DNA of 64,000 nt. Source: Streptococcus mitis (GTDB taxonomy: Bacteria > Bacillota > Bacilli > Lactobacillales > Streptococcaceae). Positions 47,841-57,262 of this stretch are shown here, piece by piece; within the stretch, counting starts at the first letter, position 1; each line of letters opens with the position of its first letter. Under the pieces are notes generated by a model. It saw only the letters and a list, made by a program, of their open reading frames with translations, was not told the origin of the DNA and did not search any database. Position numbers and translations under genes: made by a program. The DNA lies in contig NZ_CAMHZQ010000002.1 in NCBI RefSeq assembly GCF_946190275.1, positions 1 to 64,000 on the forward strand. Reading direction: 5' to 3'.

Positions 47841-48401
47841 CTACTCCACAAATCCTCGTTTATACTTGATATGGCTGGCGATATTACTATCTACATCTTT
47901 CTTATCCCAAAGTTGGAGTTCCCATGGATAATAAAAATTACTTTTATTTTTAAAATAGATATGAATACCGACATAGCCATCTTTATCACGTAAATACCAG
48001 TTTTTTAGTCCGTACAGCTCTTGCCAATCATCTAGTTTCTCCATAACTTGAGCTATCTCTTTGGAGCTTAAAATCATACGAGCACCAAAAATATCATTAA
48101 GAATGGAATTCACAGGATAGCCCTCTTGACGCTCTGAAAAACGTGTAATTTTATCTAAAATAGACTCAGAAGTTTTAACACGATAAACATAGGCAATATC
48201 TTGGACATCCGCTTTCATCAGATAGTCATTGATTGACTCATGTAAATTCAGACGGTAGGCCAAAATCGATTTAGTCGGAACTTTTGAAAAGGTATGCTTG
48301 AGATTGATTTTTTCCACCTTACCCGTTTCAAAATAATCTTTAGAATATTCTCGATGAATACGATTAATCTCTGTAATGAGGCGTTCCACTTTTTCAATCA
48401 T
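47841..48401 (-). CDS. RelA/SpoT-fold small alarmone synthetase-like protein
   Basis: The 186-residue protein has a divergent RelA/SpoT synthetase domain and no HD hydrolase domain. Matching elements are YRVKTSESILDK (residues 73-84), Asp103 in NDIFGARMI, GY at 142-143 and His147 in DGYVGIHIYF, and Glu161-x-Gln163 in WELQLW. These correspond to the substrate and Mg-binding positions of (p)ppGpp synthetases, though EIQIRT has become ELQLWD. It could be an alarmone synthetase, a toxic SAS-type enzyme or a degraded family member. It follows the AadK-like gene by 29 bases with a GAGAGGAG site. Confidence 0.68.
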   Translation of the reverse strand: MIEKVERLITEINRIHREYSKDYFETGKVEKINLKHTFSKVPTKSILAYRLNLHESINDYLMKADVQDIAYVYRVKTSESILDKITRFSERQEGYPVNSILNDIFGARMILSSKEIAQVMEKLDDWQELYGLKNWYLRDKDGYVGIHIYFKNKSNFYYPWELQLWDKKDVDSNIASHIKYKRGFVE

Positions 48402-48430
48402 GAGTCTTCTCCTCTCGCTTTTTCATTTTT

Positions 48431-49258
48431 CTAGTTATTCCCAAACTTCTTCATTCTTTCCTCAGCATACTCAATCATCTTCTCAGCCACTTCTTTATCG
48501 TAGTCAAATCCCAGCTTTTGAGCAAGTCTTTGAGCTTCTCTATGGAAAAGTTGCATCGTAGCCAATAAAGACTGGCTGAGTTTCTCTATACTTGAAAAAT
48601 CAAGCAGATTTGATAATTCTTTCTCTTTCTCAGCAGGCAAATACTGAAAGAGGTACTTGTAGTTCTTGCCGATATCGACTTTCCCCCTAGCACTTGCAAC
48701 CTGCCAAGCCAAAATTTTCAAGAATTCTTGTTGACAAATGCCGTAGAGATGATCAATAGCATAAATGATTTGATTGCGACAAATCCCTTTAACCACGTAG
48801 GCTGACACCCACCAAAATTCATTGCAGGCATTTTCAAAATCTATCGCACTAGCTGGATTTGTCCAAAAGCGTTGAGGACTCGGTGAATAAGGTTCAAACA
48901 AACCATTAGGATCTTCTAAAACGGTGAATCCTGCCTCACTATCCACCCACTCTTGAATGCGGTCTTTGGGGCAGAGGGTCAAATCAATCCGATTGCCATC
49001 TTCAAAAAGCATGAGATATAGGCGACGGTGGTCAAGAACAACCTCTTGCTCTATAATTCGTTTTCCGAAATAGTCCAACCAAGAAAGGTCACTCATCAGA
49101 TTATCAAAATCATCCACGACATAGACCACATCGTAGTCTTGAAATTCATCTTTTGGAGCATTTTGGTTTGTCCGTGAACCAGACATAGCGACAGCTTTGA
49201 CTTGTAAAATTTTGGCAGTCTGTAAAATCAGATCTAGCATTTCTGTTTCAGATCTCAT
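48431..49258 (-). CDS. AadK/AadE-like nucleotidyltransferase (aminoglycoside 6-adenylyltransferase family)
   Basis: The 275-residue protein matches the AadK/ANT(6) family: MRSETEMLDLIL, GSRTNQNAPKDEFQDYD (residues 27-43, the nucleotidyltransferase motif with Asp41 and Asp43), a third acidic residue at RIDLTLCP (Asp92), and the C-terminal NEFWWVSAYVVKGICRNQI. I start at 49258 because AadK begins MRSE; 4 codons upstream are open and there is no clear ribosome-binding site. It lies 27 bases after parE, in one direction with parC. An ant-like gene in this spacer has been described in viridans streptococci. Resistance cannot be assumed. Confidence 0.85.
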   Translation of the reverse strand: MRSETEMLDLILQTAKILQVKAVAMSGSRTNQNAPKDEFQDYDVVYVVDDFDNLMSDLSWLDYFGKRIIEQEVVLDHRRLYLMLFEDGNRIDLTLCPKDRIQEWVDSEAGFTVLEDPNGLFEPYSPSPQRFWTNPASAIDFENACNEFWWVSAYVVKGICRNQIIYAIDHLYGICQQEFLKILAWQVASARGKVDIGKNYKYLFQYLPAEKEKELSNLLDFSSIEKLSQSLLATMQLFHREAQRLAQKLGFDYDKEVAEKMIEYAEERMKKFGNN

Positions 49259-49285
49259 GTTGATACCCATTCATTAAAAAGTGAC

Positions 49286-51229
49286 TTAAAACACTGTCGC
49301 TTCTTCCAGCGTAAACCTGACATTATCCTCAATCCACTTACGGCGTGGTTCGACCTTGTCACCCATGAGGACATTGACGCGGCGTTCTGCGCGTGCTAGG
49401 TCTTCGATAGTGACACGGATAAGGGTACGCGTTTCTGGGTTCATAGTTGTTTCCCAGAGTTGATCCGCATTCATCTCACCAAGACCTTTATAACGTTGGA
49501 GGGTAGCACCTTTACCAAACTGTTTGCGGAGTTCTTCTAGTTCTCCGTCCGTCCAAGCATAAGCCACTTCTTCTTTCTTGCCTTTTCCTTTGGACATCTT
49601 GTAAAGAGGCGGAAGGGCGATGTAGACATGACCTGCCTCAACTAGCGGACGCATGTAACGATAAAAGAAGGTTAAGAGAAGTGTTTGAATGTGGGCTCCA
49701 TCTGTATCTGCATCGGTCATGATAATGATCTTGTCATAGTTAGCATCTTCAATAGAGAAGTCTGCCCCAACACCCGCACCAATGGTATAAATCATAGTAT
49801 TGATTTCTTCATTTTTGAGAATATCCGCCATCTTGGCCTTGGCTGTATTGATAACCTTACCACGAAGAGGTAGGATAGCCTGGAACTTGCGGTCACGGCC
49901 TTGTTTGGCAGAGCCACCGGCAGAGTCCCCCTCAACTAGATAGAGTTCATTCTTAGCTGGATTCTTGGACTGGGCTGGGGTCAATTTCCCAGACAACAAG
50001 CCCTTGTCTTTCTTGTTCTTTTTACCATTTCGACTTTCATCACGCGCCTTACGTGCCGCTTCACGGGCGTCACGGGCCTTGATAGCCTTGCGAATGAGAT
50101 TGGAAGCCAATTCACCATTTTCCATAAGGAAGAAGGTCAACTTATCCGCCACAATTCCATCCACAACGGGACGGGCAAGAGGGCTTCCTAGCTTATCCTT
50201 GGTCTGTCCTTCAAACTGGAGGTGTTCTTCTGGAACCAAGATAGAAAGAACGGCCGCTAGTCCCTCACGATAGTCTGAACCTTCAAGGTTTTTATCTTTT
50301 TCCTTGAGAAGCCCCGTCTTACGCGCATAGTCATTCATGACCTTAGTGATAGCAGACTTGAGTCCTGTCTCATGCGTTCCACCGTCCTTGGTGCGAACAT
50401 TATTAACAAAGGACAAGATGTTATCTGAAAATCCATCATTGTACTGAAGCGCTACTTCCACTTGAAAACCATTGTCTTCCCCTTCAAAGTACAGAACTGG
50501 CGTCAAGGTCTCCTTGTCTTCGTTCAGATAAGAAACAAAGTCTTGTACCCCATTTTCATAGTGAAACTCAACAGACTCATCTGTGCGTTTATCCGTTAGA
50601 GACAAGGTCACATTTTTCAAGAGAAAGGCTGATTCATTAAGACGCTCTGAGATGGTATTGTACTTGAAGTCTGTCGTAGAAAAGATAGTCGCATCCGGCA
50701 TGAAGGTGACTTTGGTACCTGTCTTAGACTTGGGTGCTGTACCGATTTTCTTTAAGGTCGTAACAGGTTTTCCACCATTTTCAAAACGTTGCTTGTAGAT
50801 TGCACCATCACGGGTAATTTCAACTTCCAGCCAACTTGAAAGAGCGTTAACAACGGAAGAACCCACCCCGTGAAGACCACCAGATGTCTTGTAGCCACCC
50901 TGACCGAATTTCCCTCCGGCGTGAAGAATGGTAAAGATAACCTCAACAGTTGGAATTCCCATCGCGTGCATACCAGTTGGCATTCCACGTCCGTGGTCTT
51001 GAACCGTTAAACTTCCGTCTTTATTAATGGTCACATCAATACGATCGCCAAACCCAGACAGGGCTTCATCGACTGCATTATCGACGATTTCCCAGACGAG
51101 GTGGTGGAGACCAGCACCATCGGTCGATCCGATATACATCCCTGGACGTTTTCGGACCGCATCCAACCCTTCTAGCACCTGAATGGCATCATCATTATAA
51201 TTGTTAATATTGATTTCCTTTTTTGACAC
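49286..51229 (-). CDS. parE: DNA topoisomerase IV subunit B
   Basis: ParE (647 residues) is the ATPase subunit of topoisomerase IV. ATP-binding motifs (EIVDNAVDEALSGFG, HAGGKFGQGGYKTSGGLHGVG) and the TOPRIM EGDSAGG and DADTDGAHI are complete. Asp435, Ile460 and Glu474 carry the usual sensitive residues. The start codon is GTG at 51229 behind GGAGGTT. It is normally paired with parC; here two genes are inserted between them. Confidence 0.97.
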   Translation of the reverse strand: MSKKEININNYNDDAIQVLEGLDAVRKRPGMYIGSTDGAGLHHLVWEIVDNAVDEALSGFGDRIDVTINKDGSLTVQDHGRGMPTGMHAMGIPTVEVIFTILHAGGKFGQGGYKTSGGLHGVGSSVVNALSSWLEVEITRDGAIYKQRFENGGKPVTTLKKIGTAPKSKTGTKVTFMPDATIFSTTDFKYNTISERLNESAFLLKNVTLSLTDKRTDESVEFHYENGVQDFVSYLNEDKETLTPVLYFEGEDNGFQVEVALQYNDGFSDNILSFVNNVRTKDGGTHETGLKSAITKVMNDYARKTGLLKEKDKNLEGSDYREGLAAVLSILVPEEHLQFEGQTKDKLGSPLARPVVDGIVADKLTFFLMENGELASNLIRKAIKARDAREAARKARDESRNGKKNKKDKGLLSGKLTPAQSKNPAKNELYLVEGDSAGGSAKQGRDRKFQAILPLRGKVINTAKAKMADILKNEEINTMIYTIGAGVGADFSIEDANYDKIIIMTDADTDGAHIQTLLLTFFYRYMRPLVEAGHVYIALPPLYKMSKGKGKKEEVAYAWTDGELEELRKQFGKGATLQRYKGLGEMNADQLWETTMNPETRTLIRVTIEDLARAERRVNVLMGDKVEPRRKWIEDNVRFTLEEATVF

Positions 51230-51349
51230 AAGGAACCTCCTATTCGTTCATCTTTACTATTCTACAGGTTTTCCAAGGATTTTGCAAAATTTTTCTTTCT
51301 CCGCTGTGACAATTTCAGAAGAGATTCTCTGCCTTTCTTCTCCATTTCA

Positions 51350-51358
51350 TGATATAAT
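51350..51358 (+). promoter_or_regulatory. Extended -10 placing the start at the ATG of plsY
   Basis: TGATATAAT is followed by AGGAGT and then the ATG at 51365. The AGGAG is too close to the ATG to act as a normal ribosome-binding site. Confidence 0.65.
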
Positions 51359-51364
51359 AGGAGT

Positions 51365-52006
51365 ATGATTACAATAGTTTTATTAATCCTAGCCTATCTG
51401 CTGGGTTCGATTCCGTCTGGTCTCTGGATTGGACAAGTATTCTTTCAAATCAATCTGCGAGAGCATGGTTCTGGTAACACTGGAACGACCAATACCTTCC
51501 GTATTTTAGGTAAGAAAGCGGGTATGGCAACCTTTGTCATTGACTTTTTCAAAGGAACCCTAGCAACGCTTCTTCCGATTATGTTTCATCTGCAAGGCGT
51601 TTCTCCTCTCATCTTTGGACTTTTGGCTGTTATTGGCCATACCTTTCCAATCTTTGCAGGATTTAAGGGTGGCAAGGCTGTCGCAACTAGCGCTGGAGTG
51701 ATTTTCGGATTTGCACCTGTCTTCTGTCTCTACCTTGCAGTTGTTTTCTTTGGGACCCTCTATCTTGGTAGTATGATTTCACTATCTAGCGTCACAGCAT
51801 CTATCGCAGCTGTTATCGGTGTTCTACTCTTTCCACTTTTTGGTTTTATCCTGAGTAACTATGACCCTCTCTTCATCGCTATTATCCTAGCTCTTGCTAG
51901 CTTGATTATCATTCGGCATAAGGATAATATCACACGTATCCAGAATAAGACTGAAAATCTTGTTCCTTGGGGATTAAACTTAACCCATCAAAATTCTAAA
52001 AAATAA
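51365..52006 (+). CDS. plsY: Glycerol-3-phosphate acyltransferase PlsY
   Basis: PlsY (213 residues) transfers acyl groups from acyl-phosphate to glycerol-3-phosphate, the first step of phospholipid synthesis. Its signature regions are [31 protein letters not shown], and [21 protein letters not shown]; five or so membrane segments follow the same pattern. It is divergent from parE. Its start lies only six bases after the -10 element, so a leaderless mRNA is predicted. Confidence 0.97.
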   Translation: MITIVLLILAYLLGSIPSGLWIGQVFFQINLREHGSGNTGTTNTFRILGKKAGMATFVIDFFKGTLATLLPIMFHLQGVSPLIFGLLAVIGHTFPIFAGFKGGKAVATSAGVIFGFAPVFCLYLAVVFFGTLYLGSMISLSSVTASIAAVIGVLLFPLFGFILSNYDPLFIAIILALASLIIIRHKDNITRIQNKTENLVPWGLNLTHQNSKK

Positions 52007-52037
52007 ACGCCAGTTTGAACAGAACTGACGTTTTTTT
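52005..52037. terminator. Bidirectional terminator between plsY and nupC
   Basis: AAACGCCAGTT and AACTGACGTTT pair with one mismatch and are followed by TTTTTTT on the plus strand. Confidence 0.82.
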
Positions 52038-52043
52038 GTATGC

Positions 52044-53000
52044 TTATTTTGATTTGATATAGTTGATACCATCTGCTTTTGGTGCGACTGCTTTTCCAAA
52101 GAAGGCTGCCAAGACAAGAATTGTCAAAACATAAGGTGCGATTTGAAGATAAACCGCAGGCACTCCTTGCAGGAATGGCAATTGAGAACCGATAACAGCC
52201 AAACTTTGTGAAAGTCCAAAGAAAAGACTAGAAAGCATAGCTCCGATTGGATTCCATTTCCCAAATATCATCGCAGCAAGGGCGATAAATCCAGGTCCAA
52301 CAATAGTTGTCACTGAGAAGTTAACTGAGATGGATTGAGCATAAATCGCTCCGCCAATTCCACCTAGGAAACCTGAAATAATAACCCCTAAATATCTCAT
52401 CTTGTAGACATTGATTCCCAAGGTATCAGCTGCTTGAGGATGTTCACCGACAGAGCGGAGACGAAGACCAAAGCGAGTCTTAAAGAGGATAAACCAAGCA
52501 AGGAACGAGAAGGCAATCGCTAGATAACCAAGTAGACTAGTTGACTTGAAGAAGATATCACCGATAACTGGGATATTTGCCAAGACTGGGAAATCAAAGC
52601 GTCCAAAAGTCTGACTTAGGTTGTCGGTTTGTCCCTTATTATAAAGCACTTTCACCAAGAAAACAGCCAAGGCAGGCGCCATCAAGTTCAATACCGTACC
52701 GCTGACAACATGGTCTGCACGGAAATGAACCGTCGCTGCTGCGTGGATGATAGAGAAGAGACCACCAACCAATCCTGCTACAAGCAAGGATAGCCATGGA
52801 GTTGCTGCTCCAAATTGTTCTGCAAATTCAAGGTTAAAGACAACGCCAGAAAAGGCACCAATAACCATAATTCCTTCAAGGCCGACGTTTACCACACCAC
52901 CACGTTCAGAGAAAACACCACCGATACTTGTAAAGATGAGCGGTGCTGAGTAAATCAGCATAGAAGACACCAAGAGGGTGAGCAAGGTTGTAATAGACAT
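52044..53000 (-). CDS. nupC: Nucleoside ABC transporter permease (second)
   Basis: The 318-residue permease has about eight to ten membrane segments and the GGxxNVGLEGIMVIGAF start segment, followed by GIGGAIYAQSISV. It matches the BmpC/NupC/YufQ subfamily of the RbsC-like ABC permeases. It forms the membrane channel of a nucleoside importer with NupB and NupA. It follows nupB by 2 bases. Confidence 0.9.
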   Translation of the reverse strand: MSITTLLTLLVSSMLIYSAPLIFTSIGGVFSERGGVVNVGLEGIMVIGAFSGVVFNLEFAEQFGAATPWLSLLVAGLVGGLFSIIHAAATVHFRADHVVSGTVLNLMAPALAVFLVKVLYNKGQTDNLSQTFGRFDFPVLANIPVIGDIFFKSTSLLGYLAIAFSFLAWFILFKTRFGLRLRSVGEHPQAADTLGINVYKMRYLGVIISGFLGGIGGAIYAQSISVNFSVTTIVGPGFIALAAMIFGKWNPIGAMLSSLFFGLSQSLAVIGSQLPFLQGVPAVYLQIAPYVLTILVLAAFFGKAVAPKADGINYIKSK

Positions 53001-53002
53001 CT

Positions 53003-54061
53003 TTACTTACCTCCTTTAACTTGTTTTTTCGATTTGACAAAGCGTTCGATAAGGTAATGAACACTGACAAAGAAGATAATAGACGCTGTTACAATGCTGA
53101 CAAGCTCAGACGGTACCTGCGCCGCATTCATACCTGGGGCTCCAACTTGGAGAACACCAAACAGGAAGGCTGCAAAGAGAATACCAATTGGTGAGTTTGC
53201 TGCAAGTAGACTAACTGCCATACCGTTAAATCCAACAGCTAAAGATGCCCCTTGAACATAGACGTTCTGGAAGGTTCCAAGTCCTTCAACAGCTCCACCA
53301 AGACCTGCCAAGGCACCTGAAATAATCATAGATAGGATAATAGTCCGTTTGGCAGAAATACCAGCATATTCTGAAGCATGTGGATTAAGACCAACTGCAC
53401 GGATTTCAAAACCAAGGGTTGTTTTCTTGAGCATGAACCAAATAACTGCAACAGCAATGATGGCAAAGAAAATACCAATATTCATCCGTGAGTTACCAGT
53501 CAACTCAGCTAACCAAGGTGTCTGGTAGGTTGCATTAGCCCCAACACGAATGGTCGAATCTGTACTTTGCATGAAGTCTTTAGGAAAGGCATGAATCAAG
53601 GCATTTCCTACATACAAGACGATGTAGTTCATCATGATGGTTACGATAACCTCTGACGTCCCTAGATAGGCTCTAAGAATACCCGGAATCGCTCCGACAA
53701 TCCCACCAGCAATCAAGGCAATCACGATAGTTGCTAGAATCATCAAGGGACGTGGCATATCTGGATGCGACAAGGCAAACCAACCACTGAGAATCCAACC
53801 TGCCAAAGCCTGACCAGGAAGTCCGACGTTAAAGAAACCAGCTCGACTGGCAACGGCAAAACCAAGACCAATCAAGACCAGAGGACCCATAGCACGGAAG
53901 ATTTCTCCAATCCCACGTAGACTACCAAAGGCTGTATAGAACAATTCTTCGTAGCCCCAAATAGCATCATAACCGAAGATCCACATGACAATGGCTCCGA
54001 GTAAAATTCCTAGGAATACAGAAATCAAGGGAACCGAAATTTGTTGTAATTTTTTAGACAT
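53003..54061 (-). CDS. nupB: Nucleoside ABC transporter permease (first)
   Basis: The 352-residue permease belongs to the BmpB/NupB/YufP group: AGFFNVGLPGQALAGWILSGWFA, then GLGGAVEGLGTFQNVYVQG and a C-terminal YLIERF. I use the ATG at 54061 (MSKKLQQISVP), which lies 8 bases inside the end of nupA and has GGAGAAG upstream; 9 upstream codons are open. It pairs with the downstream permease. Confidence 0.9.
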   Translation of the reverse strand: MSKKLQQISVPLISVFLGILLGAIVMWIFGYDAIWGYEELFYTAFGSLRGIGEIFRAMGPLVLIGLGFAVASRAGFFNVGLPGQALAGWILSGWFALSHPDMPRPLMILATIVIALIAGGIVGAIPGILRAYLGTSEVIVTIMMNYIVLYVGNALIHAFPKDFMQSTDSTIRVGANATYQTPWLAELTGNSRMNIGIFFAIIAVAVIWFMLKKTTLGFEIRAVGLNPHASEYAGISAKRTIILSMIISGALAGLGGAVEGLGTFQNVYVQGASLAVGFNGMAVSLLAANSPIGILFAAFLFGVLQVGAPGMNAAQVPSELVSIVTASIIFFVSVHYLIERFVKSKKQVKGGK

Positions 54062-55589
54062 CACTCTTCTCCTTTCCCAAGTTTCCACCAGCCATCAAGA
54101 CACCAAGTTCTTGTTTATTAGTTGTTTCTGGTGATACAATACCTTGAATCTTTCCATCGTGGATAACGGCAATACGGTCTGAGACGTTTAAAATCTCATC
54201 CAATTCAAAGCTGACAACAAGGACAGCCTTCCCGTTATCACGCTCTTCAATCAAGCGTTTGTGGATATATTCAATGGCACCGACATCCAAACCACGAGTT
54301 GGCTGGCTGACGATAAGGAGATCAGGATCACGATCAATTTCACGAGCAATAATTGCTTTTTGTTGATTTCCTCCTGAGAGTGCAGCCGCAGGAACAAATT
54401 CGCTGGCAGCACGAACATCAAACTCTTCCATTAGCTTTTTAGCATAAGAAGTAATATTTGAATAGTTCAAAATTCCATTTTTACTATGTGGTTCTTTGTA
54501 GTAGGTTTGAAGGGCAATATTCTCAGAAATCATCATTTCCAAGATCAATCCATCACGGTGACGGTCTTCTGGAACGTGCCCAACACTCAACTCTGTAATC
54601 TGACGTGGGTGCAAGCCTACAATTGAATCTCCTTTTAGCTCAATGCTACCAGATTCAACCTTGCGAAGACCTGTGATTGCTTGAATGAGTTCAGATTGAC
54701 CATTTCCATCAATCCCCGCAATACCAACAATCTCTCCAGCACGAACATCCAAGGATAGATTTTTGACAGCAGGGACACCACGGTTTTCATTGACCACCAA
54801 ATCTTTGATTGACAAGACCACTTCTTTTGGTTGAGAGGCTTGCTTCTCTGTCTTAAAGGAAACAGAACGACCTACCATCATTTCTGCCAGATCAGCATTG
54901 GTAGCCCCTGCAATTTCGACGGTTTCAATTGATTTCCCACGACGGATAACTGTAACGCGATCAGAAACTGCACGAATCTCATCCAACTTATGGGTGATCA
55001 AGATAATTGATTTTCCTTCTTTGACAAGATTTTTCATAATAGCCATCAACTCATCAATTTCTGATGGAGTCAAAACCGCCGTTGGTTCATCAAAGATAAG
55101 GATATCAGCCCCCCGATAAAGGGTTTTTAAAATTTCTACACGTTGTTGGGCTCCAACTGAGATATCTGCTACCTTGGCAGAAGGGTCAACAGCTAAGCCA
55201 TAACGTTCAGAAAGAGCCTTGATTTCTTTGCTAGCTCCAGCGATATCTAGCACACCATTTTTAGTCAATTCACTTCCTAAAATGATGTTTTCAGCCACTG
55301 TGAAAGCCTCTACCAACATAAAGTGCTGGTGAACCATTCCGATTCCCAAGCTAGCTGCTTTAGATGGCGAGTCGAGGTTGACAACTTGACCGTTGACCGC
55401 AATTTCACCACTGGTTGGTTCAAGAAGGCCTGCTAACATGTTCATTAGCGTGGACTTTCCTGCCCCATTTTCTCCTAAAAGTGCATGAATTTCACCTTTT
55501 CGTAGGTGCAAGTTGATTTTGTCGTTGGCAACAAATTCCCCAAACACCTTGGTAATATCACGCATCTCAATGACATTTTCGTGTGCCAT
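54054..55589 (-). CDS. nupA: Nucleoside ABC transporter ATPase, two-domain
   Basis: The 511-residue protein carries two ABC ATPase domains, like sugar-type importers (RbsA). Walker A is GENGAGKST in the first domain and degenerate GIDGNGQSE in the second; signatures are VGAQQ and LSGGNQQK; Walker B segments are ILIFDEPTAVLTP and LLIVSQPTRGLD (degenerate). It powers nucleoside import by the permeases downstream. AAAGGAAGAG precedes the start. A terminator upstream separates it from the lipoprotein gene. Confidence 0.92.
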   Translation of the reverse strand: MAHENVIEMRDITKVFGEFVANDKINLHLRKGEIHALLGENGAGKSTLMNMLAGLLEPTSGEIAVNGQVVNLDSPSKAASLGIGMVHQHFMLVEAFTVAENIILGSELTKNGVLDIAGASKEIKALSERYGLAVDPSAKVADISVGAQQRVEILKTLYRGADILIFDEPTAVLTPSEIDELMAIMKNLVKEGKSIILITHKLDEIRAVSDRVTVIRRGKSIETVEIAGATNADLAEMMVGRSVSFKTEKQASQPKEVVLSIKDLVVNENRGVPAVKNLSLDVRAGEIVGIAGIDGNGQSELIQAITGLRKVESGSIELKGDSIVGLHPRQITELSVGHVPEDRHRDGLILEMMISENIALQTYYKEPHSKNGILNYSNITSYAKKLMEEFDVRAASEFVPAAALSGGNQQKAIIAREIDRDPDLLIVSQPTRGLDVGAIEYIHKRLIEERDNGKAVLVVSFELDEILNVSDRIAVIHDGKIQGIVSPETTNKQELGVLMAGGNLGKEKSDV

Positions 55590-55685
55590 GTGCTCTTCCT
55601 TTCAGAGTCTTATTTTATTTCAATAAAACTTGCTAGTTTGTCTAGTAGCAAGCTTTACTGAGACAAAATGACCTTGCCTCAACTC

Positions 55686-55712
55686 TTAAAAAGCGGCCGA
55701 GGGCCGCTTCCT
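55686..55712 (-). terminator. Intercistronic terminator between lipoprotein and nupA
   Basis: AAGCGGCC/GGCCGCTT (8 bp, 3-base loop GAG) is followed on the minus strand by TTTTT. It lies inside the operon, 20 bases past the lipoprotein stop. Confidence 0.85.
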
Positions 55713-55731
55713 AAGAAATGACTTCCATCCA

Positions 55732-56784
55732 TTATTTTTCAGGAACTTTTACACTTCCGTCAAGGATTTTAGCTTTAGCGTCTTCAACAGCTTTTTTACC
55801 TTCTTCTGAAAGGTTTGTCACTGCCAAGTCAACACCTTTATCTTTCAATGAGTAAACGATCACTTGACCGCCAGGGAATTCACCTTTTTCTGCCTTGTTA
55901 GCAATATCTTTTACAGTTGTACCAACTTGTTTCAAAGTAGATACAAGAACAAAGTTTGATTCTTTTCCATCTTTAGAAGTGTATTTACCTTCTCCTACTT
56001 GGTCACGGTCAACACCGATAACCCAAACTTTTTCACTTTCAGAACGGCTTTCGTTGAGTGATTTAGCTTCTGCAAAGACACCTGCACCTGTTCCACCTGC
56101 TGCTTGGTAAACAACGTCTGCACCAGCTGCGTATTGTGCTGCTGCAATTGTTTTACCTTTAGCGGCATCACCAAATGAACCAGCGTAGTCAACTTGTACT
56201 TTGATAGATGGGTCTACTGACTCAACACCAGCTTTAAATCCAGCTGCAAAACGTGAGATAACTTCAGACTCGATACCACCTACAAAACCAACTTGTTTTG
56301 TTTTAGTTGTTTTAGCTGCTGCAACACCTGCAAGGTAAGCAGCTTCGTTATCAGCAAATGTTACGCTCGCAACATTCTTTTGATCTTTAATCACATCATC
56401 AATCAAGACATAGTTCAAGTCAGAGTGGTCTTTTGCTGCTTCTTCAACTGCATTGTGAAGGGCAAAACCAACACCGAAAATTAGGTTGTAACTTCCAGCC
56501 GCTTGTTGCAAGTTGTTAGCGTAGTCAGCTTCACTTGTTGATTGGAAGTAAGTGAAACCTTTATCTTTTGAAAGATTGTGTTCTTTACCCCAGTCTTGCA
56601 AACCTTCCCAAGCTGATTGGTTGAATGATTTGTCATCAACACCACCAGTATCAGTGACGATTGCTGCTTTTGTCTTCACATCAGAAGATGAAGCTGCGTT
56701 ACGAGAAGAGCGGTTACCACATGCAGCAAGTCCAACTGCTGCCACTGCAACTAGACCAAGGCCTAGCCATTGTTTCTTGTTCAT
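55732..56784 (-). CDS. BmpA/PnrA-like nucleoside-binding lipoprotein
   Basis: The 350-residue substrate-binding lipoprotein has the lipobox LAACG (Cys22 or so) and the BMP family pattern: TDTGGVDDKSFNQSAWEGLQ, GVGFALHNAVEEAA, VGFVGGIESEVISRFAAGF and QAAGGTGAGVF. It captures purine or pyrimidine nucleosides for NupABC. AGGAGG precedes the ATG at 56784, and the upstream frame extends 20 codons without a plausible start. It lies between cdd and nupA. Confidence 0.92.
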   Translation of the reverse strand: MNKKQWLGLGLVAVAAVGLAACGNRSSRNAASSSDVKTKAAIVTDTGGVDDKSFNQSAWEGLQDWGKEHNLSKDKGFTYFQSTSEADYANNLQQAAGSYNLIFGVGFALHNAVEEAAKDHSDLNYVLIDDVIKDQKNVASVTFADNEAAYLAGVAAAKTTKTKQVGFVGGIESEVISRFAAGFKAGVESVDPSIKVQVDYAGSFGDAAKGKTIAAAQYAAGADVVYQAAGGTGAGVFAEAKSLNESRSESEKVWVIGVDRDQVGEGKYTSKDGKESNFVLVSTLKQVGTTVKDIANKAEKGEFPGGQVIVYSLKDKGVDLAVTNLSEEGKKAVEDAKAKILDGSVKVPEK

Positions 56785-56872
56785 TACTGAACCTCCTAAA
56801 TAAGATGTGCAACGATGTTGCAAGTATGGATTGATTGGCCACAAGGACCGTGCACTCAGAGAGTGGCTCAGA

Positions 56873-57262
56873 CTAGTTTAAGTCTGTAAAAGAGTATGGA
56901 AGTAACTCCCCGACCGTCATCTCGACCGTCGATTTATCTTTTGCGACTAAAGTCACTTTTAGATCTTGTTCAAAAAATTCGACCATTACTTGGCGACAAG
57001 CACCACATGGTGAGATTGGTTTTTCAGTTTGACCATAAACAATCAGCTCTGAAAATTCTCTTTGCCCTTCAGATATAGCCTTAAAAATGGCTGTTCTCTC
57101 ACCGCAATTGGTCAAAGGATAGCTAGCATTTTCGATATTCACTCCCGTGTAAACACTTCCGTCTTTGGCTACTAAAACTGCTCCGATAGGAAAGTGAGAA
57201 TAGGGGACGTAGGCATGTTTGCTGGTTTCAATTGCCAGTTCAATCAACTCAGTAGTCGCCAT
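56873..57262 (-). CDS. cdd: Cytidine deaminase
   Basis: Cytidine deaminase (129 residues) converts cytidine and deoxycytidine to uridine forms. The zinc site is visible as NCGERTAIF and [13 protein letters not shown]. Its start overlaps the end of deoC by 14 bases; AAAGGAG lies inside deoC. It feeds Pdp with uridine or deoxyuridine. Confidence 0.97.
   Translation of the reverse strand: MATTELIELAIETSKHAYVPYSHFPIGAVLVAKDGSVYTGVNIENASYPLTNCGERTAIFKAISEGQREFSELIVYGQTEKPISPCGACRQVMVEFFEQDLKVTLVAKDKSTVEMTVGELLPYSFTDLN

Noticed and set aside
48431..49258. Acquired aminoglycoside-resistance gene
   Set aside because: The family match is real but this ant-like gene belongs to the parE-parC spacer of viridans streptococci. 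There is no mobile element, and resistance cannot be inferred.
45018..51229. Fluoroquinolone-resistance mutations in parC or parE
   Set aside because: ParC Ser79 and Asp83, and ParE Asp435, Ile460 and Glu474, all read as the sensitive residues. ParC Asp91 is a neutral-type variant.
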